A stretch of 64,000 nt of DNA from Rhabdornis inornatus (GCA_013397075.1 VWZS01002273.1:108967-172966), one strand, 5' to 3'; counted from the first letter of the stretch, positions 24,798-38,598 are shown. Made by a program: numbers and translations. The notes: generated by a model from the sequence alone, not told the origin.

Positions 24798-27700
24798 AAA
24801 TATCTCGTTAACATTATAGCAACTTGCATTAGATCTAGCACACCTAATCACCCAGTGCATTTATGTGACTCTTCCTAATACATTTCCAAAAGGAAATTCA
24901 TTATCAGATGAATTTTTGTTTTCTTATTTTTGAAAAATTACAGTTGGATTGTATATTGCTGAGACAGTGCACTCAGAACTTGGGTCTTGTAAGTTCAGAA
25001 TTTCCTGTAGTGAATGATAACCATTATCACACCATCTGAGAGTTAAACCTGATGGTTTCCACCTAATAGACTAAATCTACAACATCTTCAATAGAGAAGC
25101 TGTCCCTTATTACATGTTTGCACAGCTCTGAGGAAAATAAAGCCTTGACCTTCCAGGGCTATCAGAATCATCCTGTAAAACAAATGCTCAATTATGAAAG
25201 TTAGTGTGTGCAATACCATTCAGGAAAGATGCTCCAAATGGGCTCATAATTGGATGATACTTAATTTCTGATGTGAATGTCTGAAGCAGGTTTCAGTCCC
25301 TCACCAAAAAAGGTTGCTTAAAAGTACAGGGGAAAAAAAAAAGCTGGCTTTAGCTGCATTAATAAATTAACCCTTGATAGGAAATATTTTTCAAGTATTG
25401 TGCTTACATGTGTTTTTCAGTTGGTAGAATGCTGGCCGGTACTCAGCCTGGGTCAACCATCAGTCTCTCCAGCAATCCCTTGACATCGTTATGGCATTTG
25501 AGACCCATCCTGGCCGAGTCAGACACTCTTTTGCGGTTCTAGAAGGGTTTGATGACTCAGGGATGATACAGATTCCAGCCCTTTGGCACCAGTTGGGTTC
25601 AATGTCAGCAAGAACTCCCTAGTACTGTTTCACTTGGTATCAGAGATGTCACCACAGGGGCCACAAATCATCATATTCTTGCTTACAGTATCACCGACAA
25701 TAGAGTCATCTGTCACAGCTCTGGAATGTGCTCATAATTTTGTTTAACTGATTTATATTTCAGTGTAAACTGTTTGGTGTCTTCAACTGCGTCTGTTCCT
25801 GTACATGGCCAGATTGCAAGCAGCAGGGAAAAAGTCCTATCATCCATAAGCAAGCATTTAATTTCTTGGCTGAAAATTTCACACAGGAGAGAGATCTCTA
25901 GTTTGTATGCTAGTAAAAGCATTTACAGCTGAGACACCATTACAAAATGGATTGCCAGTTATGAGAATAACTTTGCACATGACTGAACAAGTCCAACCCA
26001 CTTGCATTCAAATTATCTAAAATGAATGGTCCCAGTTCTGTTATTCTTCATTCTACACTTGTTCCGTGCATAGTGGTTTAAACCACCGTAAATTAATATC
26101 AGTTGTTTTACTATCTAAACAGATTTTTTTTTAAGATTTTCTCTCTTATCACAGATATTTTCTCAGAAAAAAAAACCCTGTTTCTTGATTAGTCCAGCTC
26201 TTGAACAAAAATTAACAAGAAATAGTGGTAGACGGATCTCCAAAGCTGTATGATTTGGCTCAGAGGACTCTGTCCTCTATCCAAGCAATAATTTGGAAGT
26301 GGCTGGCTAGAAGTCAGGAATATTAATTTGAATTATCTTAGTGACTGGGGGAGGCCAGTGGATTTTTCCTCAGTATACCAAGACAGAGAGGGTGGAGAGC
26401 CCTGAGTGTCTCTGGAAGAAGTCCAAGAGAAAGTAAATGTCAAGGTCTATTTCATGATTCTCATATTGGGTGAGTTTCATGGGGAATACTCTCTTTGTGC
26501 CAGACTCCTTCCAGTACAACTAAGACAATTCTTACTCTTTCTGTACTTCACACACGCAAACTGGAATTTCTTTCCAACACTATCTGTAAAAGTCTTTTGA
26601 ATACTAAAATGGGAAATCCCTCCAGGCAAAAGCTGAGCCTCCACACAACATGTACAGCTCCCAGTACAGCTGACTCTGACCTACACTAACAGTACATACA
26701 GAGCAAAGGAACTCAGACAATTATGTGATCTGACATTGAGGTTAAAGCTCAGGTATTACTTATCTAAAATAACTCATGCATGGCAAAAGAAATATTTTAT
26801 TTTAAAAAAATCAATCATAATTAAAAGTGTTAGGTCATCTTTTTGCTTGTTTTTAACTCTTTTCTGACCAGGTTTTTTTTTCCTAAGGATGTTTAACGTA
26901 GCATTAGGAGTACAAATAACACAATAAAATAAACCATGGCCTTTATCCATTTATGCAATGTAGACAGAAAGAGTAAGTGAAAGTAACTCCTTTCTCTTGG
27001 ATAGATTAGTAAATGAATGGCAAATGAAATCTCTTGCCAGTCACCAGATGGTGCAATTATAAACATCCCTACAAATTTTGTTTAACTCTATGTATGGTTT
27101 AATCTTAGAGAAAATGTTCTTTGTTGGTCATGGAGATTTTAATCACAAAAGACATTGCATTTTATAAGCAGTTAATCTAACTGGAACAGTTTCCTGAGTG
27201 CATACATTATTGTGACAACAATAGGAAAATACATAGTTTGATATCAGAGTTTCTGAGATGCAACCTAAAAAACTGATTGCTATTTTGAAGATGGGGATTT
27301 GTATCTATAGGTTCATAATTCATGCATTTCATGTTCATCTGGTAATGCCATTCATATACAGTAATATTGCACAGGTTCATACATAGTAATATTGCAGTTT
27401 AATACATTCAGCAGGAAGGCTTTATTCAATATCTTTAAGTACAAAGAAATAAAGCTCAGCAGGAATGTTACTTTACATTACCTTGCATTCATCCTTTGTT
27501 ACTGAAAATAAAGTAATTATAGTACTTTTGTACACTCTAATAAATTTAGGACTAAATACTTAATGTGGTAAAATATTAGAGAAAGAGGTTAACACAACCA
27601 CAGACATTGCTGTATTTTTTAATGTGCAAAATGTTACTGCACTTGGGACAGAACCTACCTTGAAACAATTAGGCAAATTCAATCAGAATTTGAAATTCAA

Positions 27701-30700
27701 ATTCAGAACATTTAGCCCTTACGAAAATAGGACCATATATAACAAAAGCAATACTGTTTCACTGCAAAAGTATGTGCTAAAACTAAATTTTCCTATAAGA
27801 CAAGTTCAAACAATTGTTCTGTATCCATTGAGCTTGATCATAAATCATACTTCCATAATACACACATGTAGAGCAGAAAATAGTTTGTCCTATTGTATCA
27901 GTCTTGTAAATTGTTGGGAGAAAAAAAGCACATTCCAAAGTACACTCATATTTGAGATAGTGTTTCCTCATTAAGCAGGGGAATATGTACATATGTCTGC
28001 ATGCACACAAAAGATTATTTTGAAAGCAGGTTCTTAGTCACACAAATTATATTACCCAGAAAGAATCTATAAATATACGAGGCCAGGAACTTCAACTGCA
28101 GTAAATAAAATCATTTATGTCCTAGTTTGAAAGGAATGCATAGTATTCTACTTCTGATTTAATTAATCAAAGACCCGTAACTTACAGCGGTTCCAATATT
28201 CTTATCAGAGTAAAAAGGGAAACACACAAGTGTGGCTCAAGTATCTTTGTACTACCATGAGGAAAAAAAAACAACAAAACAACAAACCAGGAAAAAACCT
28301 TTAATTCTTCTGGCGTTGAAATCCTGCCAAGTTTGTTCCTCTCCCATCTCTGTGAAGACCAACAGCCACAGACAGATCCCAAAAATGCATTTTCATGGGT
28401 TGGGAAATTTCCAAACTTGTGATTGCAAAAGTCAGTGGAGGAAGAGAAACAAAAGACCTGTGATGCACTTAGGTCATTCAAGGAGCTTGCCATTCTGTAT
28501 TTGGTCTACTTTGATTTCACAGCTGTTTCACAGTGCTGAAGAGTGCAAAGCAGTCAATAGTGGGCAGGAATAAATTTCAAGTCAGTAAATACATTACCCT
28601 ATTGTAACAGTGGAAGGATTATGAGTGGAAAATAAATAAAATGACAGATTTATTTCTTGTCTCAAAGTTGATTAATTTAAAAATTTGCTGCACTGTTTTT
28701 CTCTTCAGAAATATTTGTCAACGATGCAGTCAGAACCTTAAATGAAATGCACCTCCTATACAGTTCAGTATATAAATTTCTAACTTCACACTCTTTCCCC
28801 AGTGAAGAAAAAGCAAAGCAAAAACATTTCATTGATACCTTCTGCCTGATATAGGTATCCAAAATAGTCCTGGGACATGACCCGAAATTGTAACATGACA
28901 TTATGAGTTATTTTGGACTGAAAAGTTCAAGCTTAAAATAAAAATAGCTATAGCCAGAGGTAAAAAAGCAACTGGAGAGAAAAAAATAAATGCAATAGAA
29001 TTAGGGAGGGGAGAAGTCATACCAATTTGATTTTTTTTTTCCTTCCCCTTGCAATTTTTACAGTATCCCATATAGACAGCTGCCTTAAATATGTGCTTAA
29101 ATTTCTAAATATGTCACACATATTCAGAATATGCGAGAGAAGAAAACCCATCCAAAAAACTTTCAGCCTGATCTGAGATCATGAATGCTAATGAATTACA
29201 GATTTCAAATAGCACAATTAAAAATAGTGTAGTTTTCCAGTATTAATACTATTTTTTTAGTAATACTGACCTTCCCTGAGCATATCCATTTCAAGCAAAC
29301 TGACAAAACCCAATTGACTGACCCCAAGTGTCCTATTTTACCACTGTTTTTCTTTAGAGTTCCTTGTATAAAATTATCACCATTTACTGCCTAACACTAC
29401 TTGGGTAAAACTTTTTGGCACTCAGGCCACTGATTAGCTCTCTTTGGGTTTGTAGAGAGAGCAGGGAAATGCTCTCTCTGACCCTCTGCACGGTCAGAAC
29501 TACGCACCTGATGTCTCCATGCACTGCAGGGAAGCCTTGCTGACATCAGCTGAGCTGTTCTCAACATGTTGAGTTACATGTGCTTTCGTATACCTGCAGT
29601 CTCAGGAGCAATCAGGAGAAAAAATTGTTGGTACCTTATGTCTCTAAAACCCTAAATGCAACTTAAACCATCACTTTCTGTTTTGGAAGTAATCTCCAGG
29701 GCACTGGATCCAATTTTTCTTGCAAGACTTATTTCTAGTTGTCATTTCATGTAAGGAATATTTTCAGTTAAATCCCTCTTGAATTACAATCGCAGTTAAG
29801 TGTTTCCCTCAGCCCATCTGGGCTGCCCTGACCTTCAGTGCAGTAGGATGACACAGTTAAAACCTCCAGAACCTGCACCTGCCTATCCGTTTAGGCTCAG
29901 GTGTCATACCTTGCAATGTGATTTGGATTGTTGTAACTTCACCTGGGATGTCTTGCTTAAGCAAGAGTGAGAGAGTACCTACCTTTTAGATTGTGATTTC
30001 TGAAGTGATAAGTGAAAATCTCCAGAAAAACTGTGAAACACAAGGTCTCTTCTGTGAACTACTATCATCCTTTATCCTATGAGCCAGAACAAAGGTCTCC
30101 ACTTCTGTAAAAAATTACAACATAGTAATCTGTCTATGGCAGATTTGTCATCCATTTTTCAAAATGCAGTGTGGAGTGTTGTACTTCAAACCTCTAAAAT
30201 GTCAGAATCTGTAGTTTAAAGCTGTCCTTTGAAATATACAAGGTTTGAAGTTGCAAATCATCTCTGTAAGCTAAAAAAAATACTTGAGGGGTATCTTCGA
30301 GGTCACCAGATACTGGAGACGTGAGCAAAGAGAAAATGTTTAGCAATAGATGAAGGCAGAGCTACTGATTAAATAAAGTGATTGTGCTTTGAGGTATCTG
30401 ATACTTGTAATTAATGTTTTAATATGACGACATTGCTTCTCTTCTTCAGTGTTTACTTTGCACACACGTGAACTGGTGCCAAATTCTGTGATGGCTCAAT
30501 CAAGTGAACCTGCACACTGAAGATTGTTTTTAAATGGGTATTACATCTGTTACACACTGCAAGGAATGAAATGTTTTTTAATTAGCAGTCTAGTAAATTT
30601 CAGGTTTCAGATGGCACATGGGCCTCCATTTCTATTCTTCTGGATTTATTGTTTTAACTGAAAGTTTTTAAGACCTGCTGGAACAATAGCAGTAGAGCAA

Positions 30701-32420
30701 TAATAATTTCATATAAAAGCTTCTTAGTGTGCTGTGTTACTGTGTCATGCAACTGCACAGTCTAACAAACAATAACTCTTCGGCTTTTCTAATCCTTGGG
30801 TTTCTGAGCTCTCCACTTTCTGTAAGTATCTCATGATGTTTTGCTAAACAAGAACATATATGTGTACTAACTTTGCATATAACACAGAGTCAGACTGGAC
30901 TATCTGGAAGGTAGAATTAATTCATTCTTCCAGATTAACCAAAATACTCAGACTGGAGAGCCTCCCAGAATTTGAATGAGTGTAAGAGGTCAGAAACCAA
31001 GCAAGTCCATGTTGCAATGCAGCGAGGAAGAAAAGCAGGAAGCTCCTAAAAATCTGACTGCAGCAGAGACCAAACTCAATAAAGTCCCAGAGGTGTGTGT
31101 CAAAAGGCAACTTTTATGCTGTCTACGAGGGGATGATTCAGGAGCTGTAGAGATGCTCAGCTGTGAAGCCAGAATGGAGAGAAGTCAACCTCTTTTCTTT
31201 CTCCTTTTCCTCTGTGGAGTGAGAGTGAAGACAAAAGATGGTTTTGTTCTGAGGCATGGATTTGCTTTGGCTCATCCTAGAGGCAAAATTCTGTGTTATG
31301 ATTTTCATCATCCAACTATATTACTTTGTTTCTTTAATGAAATGTAGTTCTGGAGACTGAAAACTTTTAATGTGTTGATTTTCTTGCTTCAAAAAAAATC
31401 GAAGTAGCTTCATCTCAAGGTCTTGGGCTCATGTCACAAAAATATTTTAATACAATATCTTGGCAAAAGATGCCTCTTTTCCCCAATAAGTACCATTGGT
31501 ATTGCCAAATATATTAAACTCATAAATGCATACCAAAGAGATGACATTGTTATTAATTGTGGATGCCATGTCCCAACATTTGTAAATGGAATTTCTGCAA
31601 TTTTACAATTATAGAAGGCAAAAAAACTAGGCAAAAAGATTTCTTCATGTTTATGAAGTACAAATAGAAGATTTGCAACCAAAAATCAGATATTAGGAAA
31701 CAAAAGAAATTGCTGCATTACTGATAGAATTACATGTTATTTTAAGGAAAAATGTAAGAAAACACTAACAATTATGAAAAACCGCTAACTATATCCTTTG
31801 AAAATCTAATTGTCAAGACTGGCAGCAGTTTGTGGCAGGTGTTAGATGAGGTTTTTTAATAGAGTGTTTATGTAAGCCTATATATGCTTGCATGGAGAAA
31901 TGAAGATTCTGAATCCTGTCCTTCGTGTTTCATCTAGGAAAGAAGGGGATCTGGATATGGTGTTAAGAAATATAAGCTAGTGAAAAAGATTCCTGCTTTT
32001 CAGAACTTTCTGGTCTGCAACAGAAGTGTTACCATGATATTTAATTTCAATTGGATAAATATATTCTCATACTTACTGTACTTGTGCTTTGGATAGTAAC
32101 ACTAATGGGAGATACATGTTTTGGTATAGGAGATGTCAATAGAGAAAGAATAGACTAATAATAAGCTATAGATAGTTTAAGCCATAAGGGACTTTCGAAA
32201 GATGCTAGAATTATTAAACTGGAATCTGTGACACAAAAAGCCTGGTCTGAATCCAAAGGGAACTACTTTTATTGACTTTTATAAATGCTAGAGCAGACTG
32301 GTTTTGAGCAAATAATTTTTCCACAGCACTTGTTGTCTTTGTTAGTGAAAATAGGAGAAAAATTAAGTAACTTATTTTGACTACTACTTTCAAAATAAAA
32401 AGATGGAGTTTTTACCTCTG
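24798..32420. other. About 7.6 kb of AT-rich sequence without recognised genes
   Basis: No CR1 or LTR recognised. 25,430-25,690 is somewhat GC-richer. A perfect 10-bp hairpin lies at 29,454-29,479. Open frames up to 123 codons (30,976-31,347 +; 27,624-27,974 +; 28,182-28,493 -; 28,232-28,573 +) show no family resemblance, and several overlap on opposite strands. Confidence 0.45.
29454..29479. repeat. Perfect 10-bp inverted repeat with 6-base loop
   Basis: agagagagca at 29,454-29,463 pairs exactly with tgctctctct at 29,470-29,479 around the loop gggaaa. It is too short for a microRNA precursor and has no terminator role in a eukaryote. Confidence 0.8.
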
Positions 32421-32423
32421 AAT

Positions 32424-32466
32424 AAAACAAACAAACAAAACCGCCCAAAACAAACAAACAAACGAA
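32424..32466. repeat. (CAAA)n microsatellite, interrupted
   Basis: Two runs of caaa units separated by a short ccgcccaaaa interruption. Confidence 0.85.
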
Positions 32467-35370
32467 CAAAATTTTAAAAAAAGCCCAGACAAAACCTATT
32501 TGAAATTAATAAAATAATGAAAAAAGTTCTGCAAATAATAATTTAGAAATAATTCAATGAAAAATTTCTTTTCTACAGAGAAATAAAACCAGAAGAAAAT
32601 AAATCCTAAGAAAGCCTCTCAGGTTGACTTGGTAAACTTCATCTTTTCTTGGTTTTTTTCTATAAGCTCAAACAACAGCTTCCAAACACAGGTCTAAGCA
32701 GATAGCACATCAGGTTCCAGAGTAACAGAAGACTATAAGCTGTACAGCTTGTAGCTGGGACAATGTAATTGTTTTTTATGGTATGTGTAATTTAGGTAGT
32801 ATCTTCAAGCTGTTCAGTATTTTTTACTCTCAAAGCTGTTGCACCCAAGTGTAAGAAGATTCTGGTAGCTCCAGACATCAGTGTTTATAATATTATCATT
32901 ACCCAAAAGCGTCCTCCAAAATGCAGTCATCCTATGTTCTTCTCTTGTCACAAAAACTGCTGAAAAGCAAAAAACTTCAACAAATCAGATTTGTTAATCA
33001 TGTAATGTAATTTAGAGAATTCTCGCAGCTTCTGGGAATGCCAACAATTATTTGTCGTCTTTGATTATGAATTTAAGCATTTCTATACTATTAGTCTTTT
33101 ATGTAAACTCAGAGAAGATACACTAAACTATCATGTTTGTAGAAGTTATTTACAGGCATCCTCTGCACCAGTCTCTGCTTACCTTGTTGGGCCATTAAAA
33201 TGCCACAAATCTAGAAAAGACATTGGGATTACTTGGGGATTAATTCAAATTTAGTTACTTGTCCCTTACGCATTTTTAGAAACACTGAATCAAAGTTGAG
33301 TTCTATGTAGAAAGTCCCATTAAGTGCACTGAAATTATGAGTTGTATGTATCCTGAAGCATTTTTCCCTTTAAAGTCCTAAAACCGATGCAATTCCTACA
33401 AAAAATAACTGTTCGTACACATAACTGCAAGAATTCTGGGGCAGAATTCTGTAACGTTATACATCACCATGCTATACTGGTGTTAATCTAATCTACAGCC
33501 CAAAATATCTTCAGGTAGCCATTTGCCAATTTTCAGTTTCCTTGTTCAATAGTAGACACTGAACATTTGAAAACTGTCAGTTTCTGAAAAAAAAACAAAA
33601 CAAAATCCCAAACCCATCAATGAAAGAAACAATCCCCAGAGTATATTAATTATGCTGAAATTCTTGAATATAAAAGACAAATGTTGTAGCTTACCTGTGA
33701 AGTTAATTCTTTGTTTTATAGAATAGAGATGAGATTTAACTGAATTGCATGAATATTGTTGTTAGACTGTAATTCCAGAAGTCAAAGAGGTGGAAGATTT
33801 TTGTTTGCATGAAATTCTTACTTTAACATATTAGACTCATTTTTCCAAAATTTAATTTCAGTGGTGATCTCAGAATCAGAATTCACAGCTAGAATTATTG
33901 TAGCAATACTGCATCATGCCATAGGAAAAAAATACTCATTACCAGCCTTGATCTATTCTGCCAAAAAATCTTGTTCAGTCATAAAGATTGCTGGAGCAGA
34001 ATGGTCTCTTTTTCTCTCTATGACACTATTATTTTCAGTCCTGATCATGACTCACATTTATAAGTTTAGTCTTAGTAATGACATGAGAAATCAATGTAGA
34101 TCAGTAGTCCTTATACTGGATCAATACAAGACCATTTTATATCTGACTTATCCAAACTTCTATGTATCCAATAACAAGACAGCGTAAAAAGTATCTCAGA
34201 TTGGAGGTCAGAAGTGGGGATGTCCATGATTAGTCTCCAGGTGTCCATAAATAAAGATAAGGGTTTTTTTTATAATTCTAAGAAGGCAGTGGAGATAAAT
34301 ATTTGTTGTGTGTGTTGTTCAAGACTGATTGGAATCACATAGAAAAAATACCTGTAATTGCTTCAAGTTAAATGAACAAAGAAGAAAATGTATCCCATGC
34401 CCAAATGAGAAATCCTAGTTTATATTCTACAGTAAATTTTCCCATACTCTGTGACCCCACTACAATAATAAGATCCAAAGAATTTCCATACATATCTTTT
34501 TTCTGTTACCACCAAAGCTAAAAGTTATATTATTTCCTATTTCTTGCTTTTTCTATTTCATGCCTGACCCATGGCAAAAGATGAAAACACCTAAACAAGA
34601 TAAAGTATAACCAAATGGTGTATATTCTTCAGCAATTAAATCACTCAGGAAGCCATCCAGCAGGCAAACTTCTGCCCAGGCATGCTCCAGACATATGCAA
34701 AGGCAAAGGCACAAGGTAAAGAGGCAAAGATGAGTATGTGACTCTTGTAATGAATTTTGTAAACTTTGGAGGGATTTCCTGAGTTGGTCAAAACACTTTG
34801 TGCGCTCCTCCATCTCCCTCAAAGTGAAAGAAAAATAAAGGATATCCAAATCTAACACACAATAACTTTATTAAAATTTTATTTGAAGATGAGAGATGTC
34901 ATAGCATTTGCACTTAAGGCTGAAAAAATCTTTGAACTTATCATCTGCACTTGGCAGGTTTTCAAATTTGCAATCACCTGAAACATAGAAATAATCTGTC
35001 AACAAAAGGCATCTGAAAGGTTGGAGAGTGCTCTGAGCTATAATCCCAGAAAGGTGAGAGGCCAGATATTCTCCTCACTGATATTGTCTGAAGCAATGTG
35101 TCAGACACCCGAGGCCAGAGGGCACCAAGGCAGATGTCACCCCATACAGCTGGGAGAAGTGTGTGGAGGGCACTCTGAAAAGCAAGGAAAGGACGCTATC
35201 CAAAGGTGAAGCCCTGCACCTCTTGCAGCTGCTCCAAGCACAGGGATTTGTGCATGGTTGACTTCTTCTGGCCTCCACCCATTGTGAGGTGATCATAAAG
35301 ATTCTGCACATTTAAGCAGGAAAAAGAAGAGGCATTTTATTAAGATTGTACACCAAACAGTTTTAAAAAT
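32467..35370. other. AT-rich non-coding sequence
   Basis: No gene supported. Open frames 33,861-34,187 (+, 108 codons) and 34,553-34,858 (-, 101 codons) resemble nothing I know. 35,000-35,320 is GC-richer and unassigned. Confidence 0.45.
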
Positions 35371-35432
35371 ATGTATGTAGATGTATATGTGTGTGTGTGT
35401 ATATATATATGTATACACATATATTTATAAAT
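35371..35432. repeat. (TG)n(TA)n compound microsatellite
   Basis: A gtgtgtgtgtgt run followed by atatatatat and a gtatac-containing imperfect extension. Confidence 0.9.
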
Positions 35433-36394
35433 AAAGAGAGCTACACAATAATATATTATTGAAGGAGTGTTTGTCGAATGATGTGCAAATAAGGCTAGTT
35501 TGGTAAATGAACTACGTCTGTGAACTTCACTAAATGGACATATTTTCCAGGCTGTATTCTGGTACCTTTTCAGTGAGAGACAAAATATGGACTTCAGTTA
35601 AATGTTGTTAAAGTACCATTATTCCTCCTATTATTTTTTTACTGTTGACAACAGCGAAGTGCTTTAATTAGTTACTTTGTTTCATTCAGCTCTGCTTTAT
35701 ATATTCAGTCTTGCTTTACGTATTTTCTTCTTAGAAATAATAAAGAAGCTTATAAAAAGAAACACTGAAATTATCTCTTCTCTGTTTCATATAATTTATT
35801 AAAATAATCACAGACATTGGCTACTAGTGCTGAAGTAACTGTATCAACTTGTATACAAGTAAAGGAGTAGGTGACATAATTTCATAGAATGTTTTCTCTA
35901 AAGAATGTACAGAAGAATCTAAAAAAATGTAAATAATCTTCATGTCTGCCATTTCCTTAAGAAATACATAGCTATACAGAGCAACAACGTAGCATCTGGA
36001 ATACAGAGTGTGAGCATCAGAATACAGTGTTTCATTTTTACCCTGATGTGTAAAAAAACTGCAGTGAATAGATATGTGTATGATAGCACTGTTCTAAGCA
36101 AATTGTTTGTTTTAATGAGGAACTGAAATGTTTCTTCTTTGGAAAACTTTTGAGATCCAAGTGTACTGTACTATAAATTTAGTAAAAGCATTATTTAGCC
36201 ATTGCATAACATTAATCCATAAAAATATTTTTGTGGAAATAATTTGCATAGTCCTAAACACATTTGTTTTGGTTTAGGATTTCTTTTTGTTTTCATAAGG
36301 TCAACACCAAAAAACCATGAAGAAACAAAGCTACCAAAACACTGTTCTTGCTATGCTTCTGGCATAGCTGCTGTAAGCAAGAAATACTGTATAG
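35433..36394. other. AT-rich spacer
   Basis: No feature recognised. Confidence 0.5.
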
Positions 36395-36922
36395 AGAGAT
36401 CTGAATATAATGCATATGTCCAGTTCTGGGCTTCTCAGTACAAGAGGAGCAAGCCCATGGAGCAAGTCCAGACCAGGTTATGATGATGATTAGAGGACTG
36501 GAGCACCTCACTTATGAGGCAAGTGTGAGGGCAGTGACCCTGTTTGGCCTCGAGAAGAGACAACTGAGAGGCAACCTTATTACTCTACATGAGTAACTGA
36601 AGGGAGGATGTTGAGAGGATGGATCAGGCTTTTCTCAGTGATGCCAAGCAATAAGACAAGAGGCAGTGGGCAGAAACTGATGCACAGAAAGTTCCACCTG
36701 AGTATGAGGAAGAACTTCTTTACAGTCAGCATTGGTGGCGGAGCACTGGAACAGGCTGCCCAGAGAGGCTGTGCAGTCCCCCTCACTGAAGGTGTTCAAG
36801 GACCATCTGGACACAATCTTGATTCCTGTTCTCTAAAAGAGTCTGCTTGAGCAGAAAGGTTGGACTAAGTGGCCTCCAGTAGCATCTTGTAACCTTTACC
36901 ATTCTTTAATTCTGTGATTTTA
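36395..36922 (+). mobile_element. CR1 LINE 3' fragment
   Basis: Forward copy of the last part of ORF2 and the 3' UTR. Near 36,400 the sequence reads YNAYVQFWASQYKRSKPMEQ, the eroded form of the CR1 block LEYCVQFWAPQYKR, followed by stops. RLFSVMPSNKTRGSGQKL near 36,620 and KFHLSMRKNFFTV near 36,690 follow, as in the CR1 C-terminus. The 3' UTR carries 'ggttggactaagtggcctcc' and ends at about 36,915 with attctttaattctgtgatt. It is a 5'-truncated, inactive insertion. Confidence 0.95.
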
Positions 36923-37382
36923 AACACTTGTTAGTGTGAGCTAGTATGCTGGCTCTTTGTGCTGGATTACCTTGGTTTTACAGGCATGTATGTTTTTAGT
37001 GTGTGTTACTGTTTGTGTACAAGTTGATTTCATATCAGTGGAACTCAGGGTTCTGGAAAGCTGCCTCTTTAATTCTTCACACTTAATTCAATAGTAAAAA
37101 GTAAAAATACTTATGTTTTCAGATTTCTTGATTTGGAAAGAGAAATTCCTCAGAAAACTTGTTTCAGGAAATAACTCAATATGTAAATAAATCCAGGATG
37201 TTCAGTTTCACTCACAAGTAGGCTCATAAATCATTTATGAGTGATATGTAGCTGTATATTGTACCAAAATTTGATCTAACAATTTGTTATTAAACAAAGC
37301 CTTTAGAAACACCTTAAGAAAATAATATTTTATAATTTTACATTGTATATGTGAAGTTATATATAAAACACATATTTTACAC
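36923..37382. other. AT-rich spacer
   Basis: No feature recognised. Confidence 0.5.
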
Positions 37383-37854
37383 TGTAATGGGTTGGCCCTG
37401 GCTCTCTCTCGCTTCCTGCCCAGCTGGACAGGGGAGAGAAAATACCAGAAATGTTCCATAATTTGAGATAAGGACGGGGAAAGATCACTCACCAAATATC
37501 ACCACAGGGAAAACAGAAAATTAGAGGCATTAATTGAATTTATTACTAACAAAATCAGAGCAGGATAATGTGAAGTAAAAACAGACCTTAAAAACAGTTT
37601 CCCCCCACCTCTTCCTGCTTCCCAGCTCTACCTCCTACCCCAGCAGTGCAGGGAGAGAGGAAATGGAGGTTATGGTCAGTTCTTCACATGCTATTTCTCT
37701 TGCATTTTATGGAGAGAACTCTTTCCCCTGCTCCAGCATGGGGTCACTCCCACATGAGACAGTTCTCCGTGAAGTTCTCCAACATGAGTCCATTTCATGA
37801 GCTACAGCTCTGTGCAAACCACTAAAACTTGGATCATTCTTCAATGGACTGCAG

Positions 37855-37925
37855 TCACAGAATTCCCAGAATTAACTAGATAGAAAAGATCATTGCAATC
37901 ATCGAGTCCAGTCTGTGACCTAACA
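37855..37925 (-). mobile_element. CR1 3' tail nested in the LTR
   Basis: The run from tcacagaattcccagaatta to gtctgtgacctaaca follows the reverse complement of the terminal 70 bases of CR1: the 8-mer tail, the 'ggaaaaga' word and 'atcatcgagtccag'. It interrupts LTR sequence on both sides and the 11.2-kb LTR lacks it, so I read it as a very short CR1 insertion. Confidence 0.8.
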
Positions 37926-38120
37926 ATCCTTCAAGGACAGGATGACTCACTGTGGGCCCCCCATAGGACCACAAGTCCTACAAGGAAACCTGCTCCAGAA
38001 GGAGCTCCTCTCTCCATGGATCTCCAGGCCCCTACCAGGAGCCAGCTCTAGCATGAGCCTCCCATGGGGCCACAGCCTCCTCTCAGTTGTCCATCTGCTC
38101 TGCTGTGGGGCTCCTGGATG

Positions 38121-38238
38121 GGCTGTGGGTGGATCTCTGCATCCCCCATGGATCCCCATGGGCTGTGGGTGGATCTCTGTATCCCCATGGATCCCCATGG
38201 GCTGTGGGTGGATCTCTGTATCCCCATGGATCCCCATG
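38121..38238. repeat. 39/40-bp minisatellite inside the LTR, three units
   Basis: One unit of 40 bp (38,121-38,160) and two of 39 bp (to 38,238), each beginning ggctgtgggtggatctctg and ending ggatccccatg. The same unit is present in four copies in the LTR at 11.2 kb. Confidence 0.95.
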
Positions 38239-38598
38239 GGCTACAGGGAAATCTCTGCTCCAGTGCCTGGACCACCTCCTGCCCCTCCTTCTCTAGTGAC
38301 CTTGGTGTATGCAAATTTGGTCTTCTCACATGCTCTCACCCTGCTCTTCTCTGGATGCAATAACAAATGCACAATAGCTTTTTTTCCACTTCTTAAATCT
38401 GTTATCACAGAGGCATTACTGCCATTTTTAATTAGCCCAGCCTTGGCCAGGGGCACGTCTGTCTTGGAGCTCCCAGGGATTGGCTCTGCCAGACATGGAA
38501 GAAGCTTTCAACAGCTTCTCACAGAAGCCACCCCTGCTTTTGACCTCAGCAGCAGAGTTAGGGTGGAGGCTATGTGTGAAGTTCTGAAATAAAACTTA

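Larger units (their letters stand above)
37383..38598 (-). mobile_element. ERV LTR, same family as the 11.2-kb copy
   Basis: Opens with tgtaatgggttggccctgg at 37,383 and shows the same block order as the LTR at 11,228: gagataagga, a cagtgcagggagagag block, a 'cactcccacatgagacag' block, the 39/40-bp minisatellite, and a closing region with 'tatcacagaggcattact' and 'gctctgccagacatg'. The right end near 38,598 is approximate. A minus-strand AATAAA occurs near 37,535, about 150 bases from the left end, where a poly(A) signal would sit if the LTR reads on the minus strand. No internal viral genes are present. A CR1 tail is nested at 37,855-37,925. Open frames such as 37,942-38,592 (+) are repeat artefacts. 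Confidence 0.8.

Noticed and set aside
29454..29479. Hairpin as a microRNA precursor or terminator
   Set aside because: The stem is only 10 bp. A precursor needs a much longer arm, and bacterial-type terminators do not apply in a bird genome.
37942..38592. 216-codon open frame, the longest without N in the window
   Set aside because: It lies inside the second LTR and is driven by the same minisatellite. There is no protein family resemblance.
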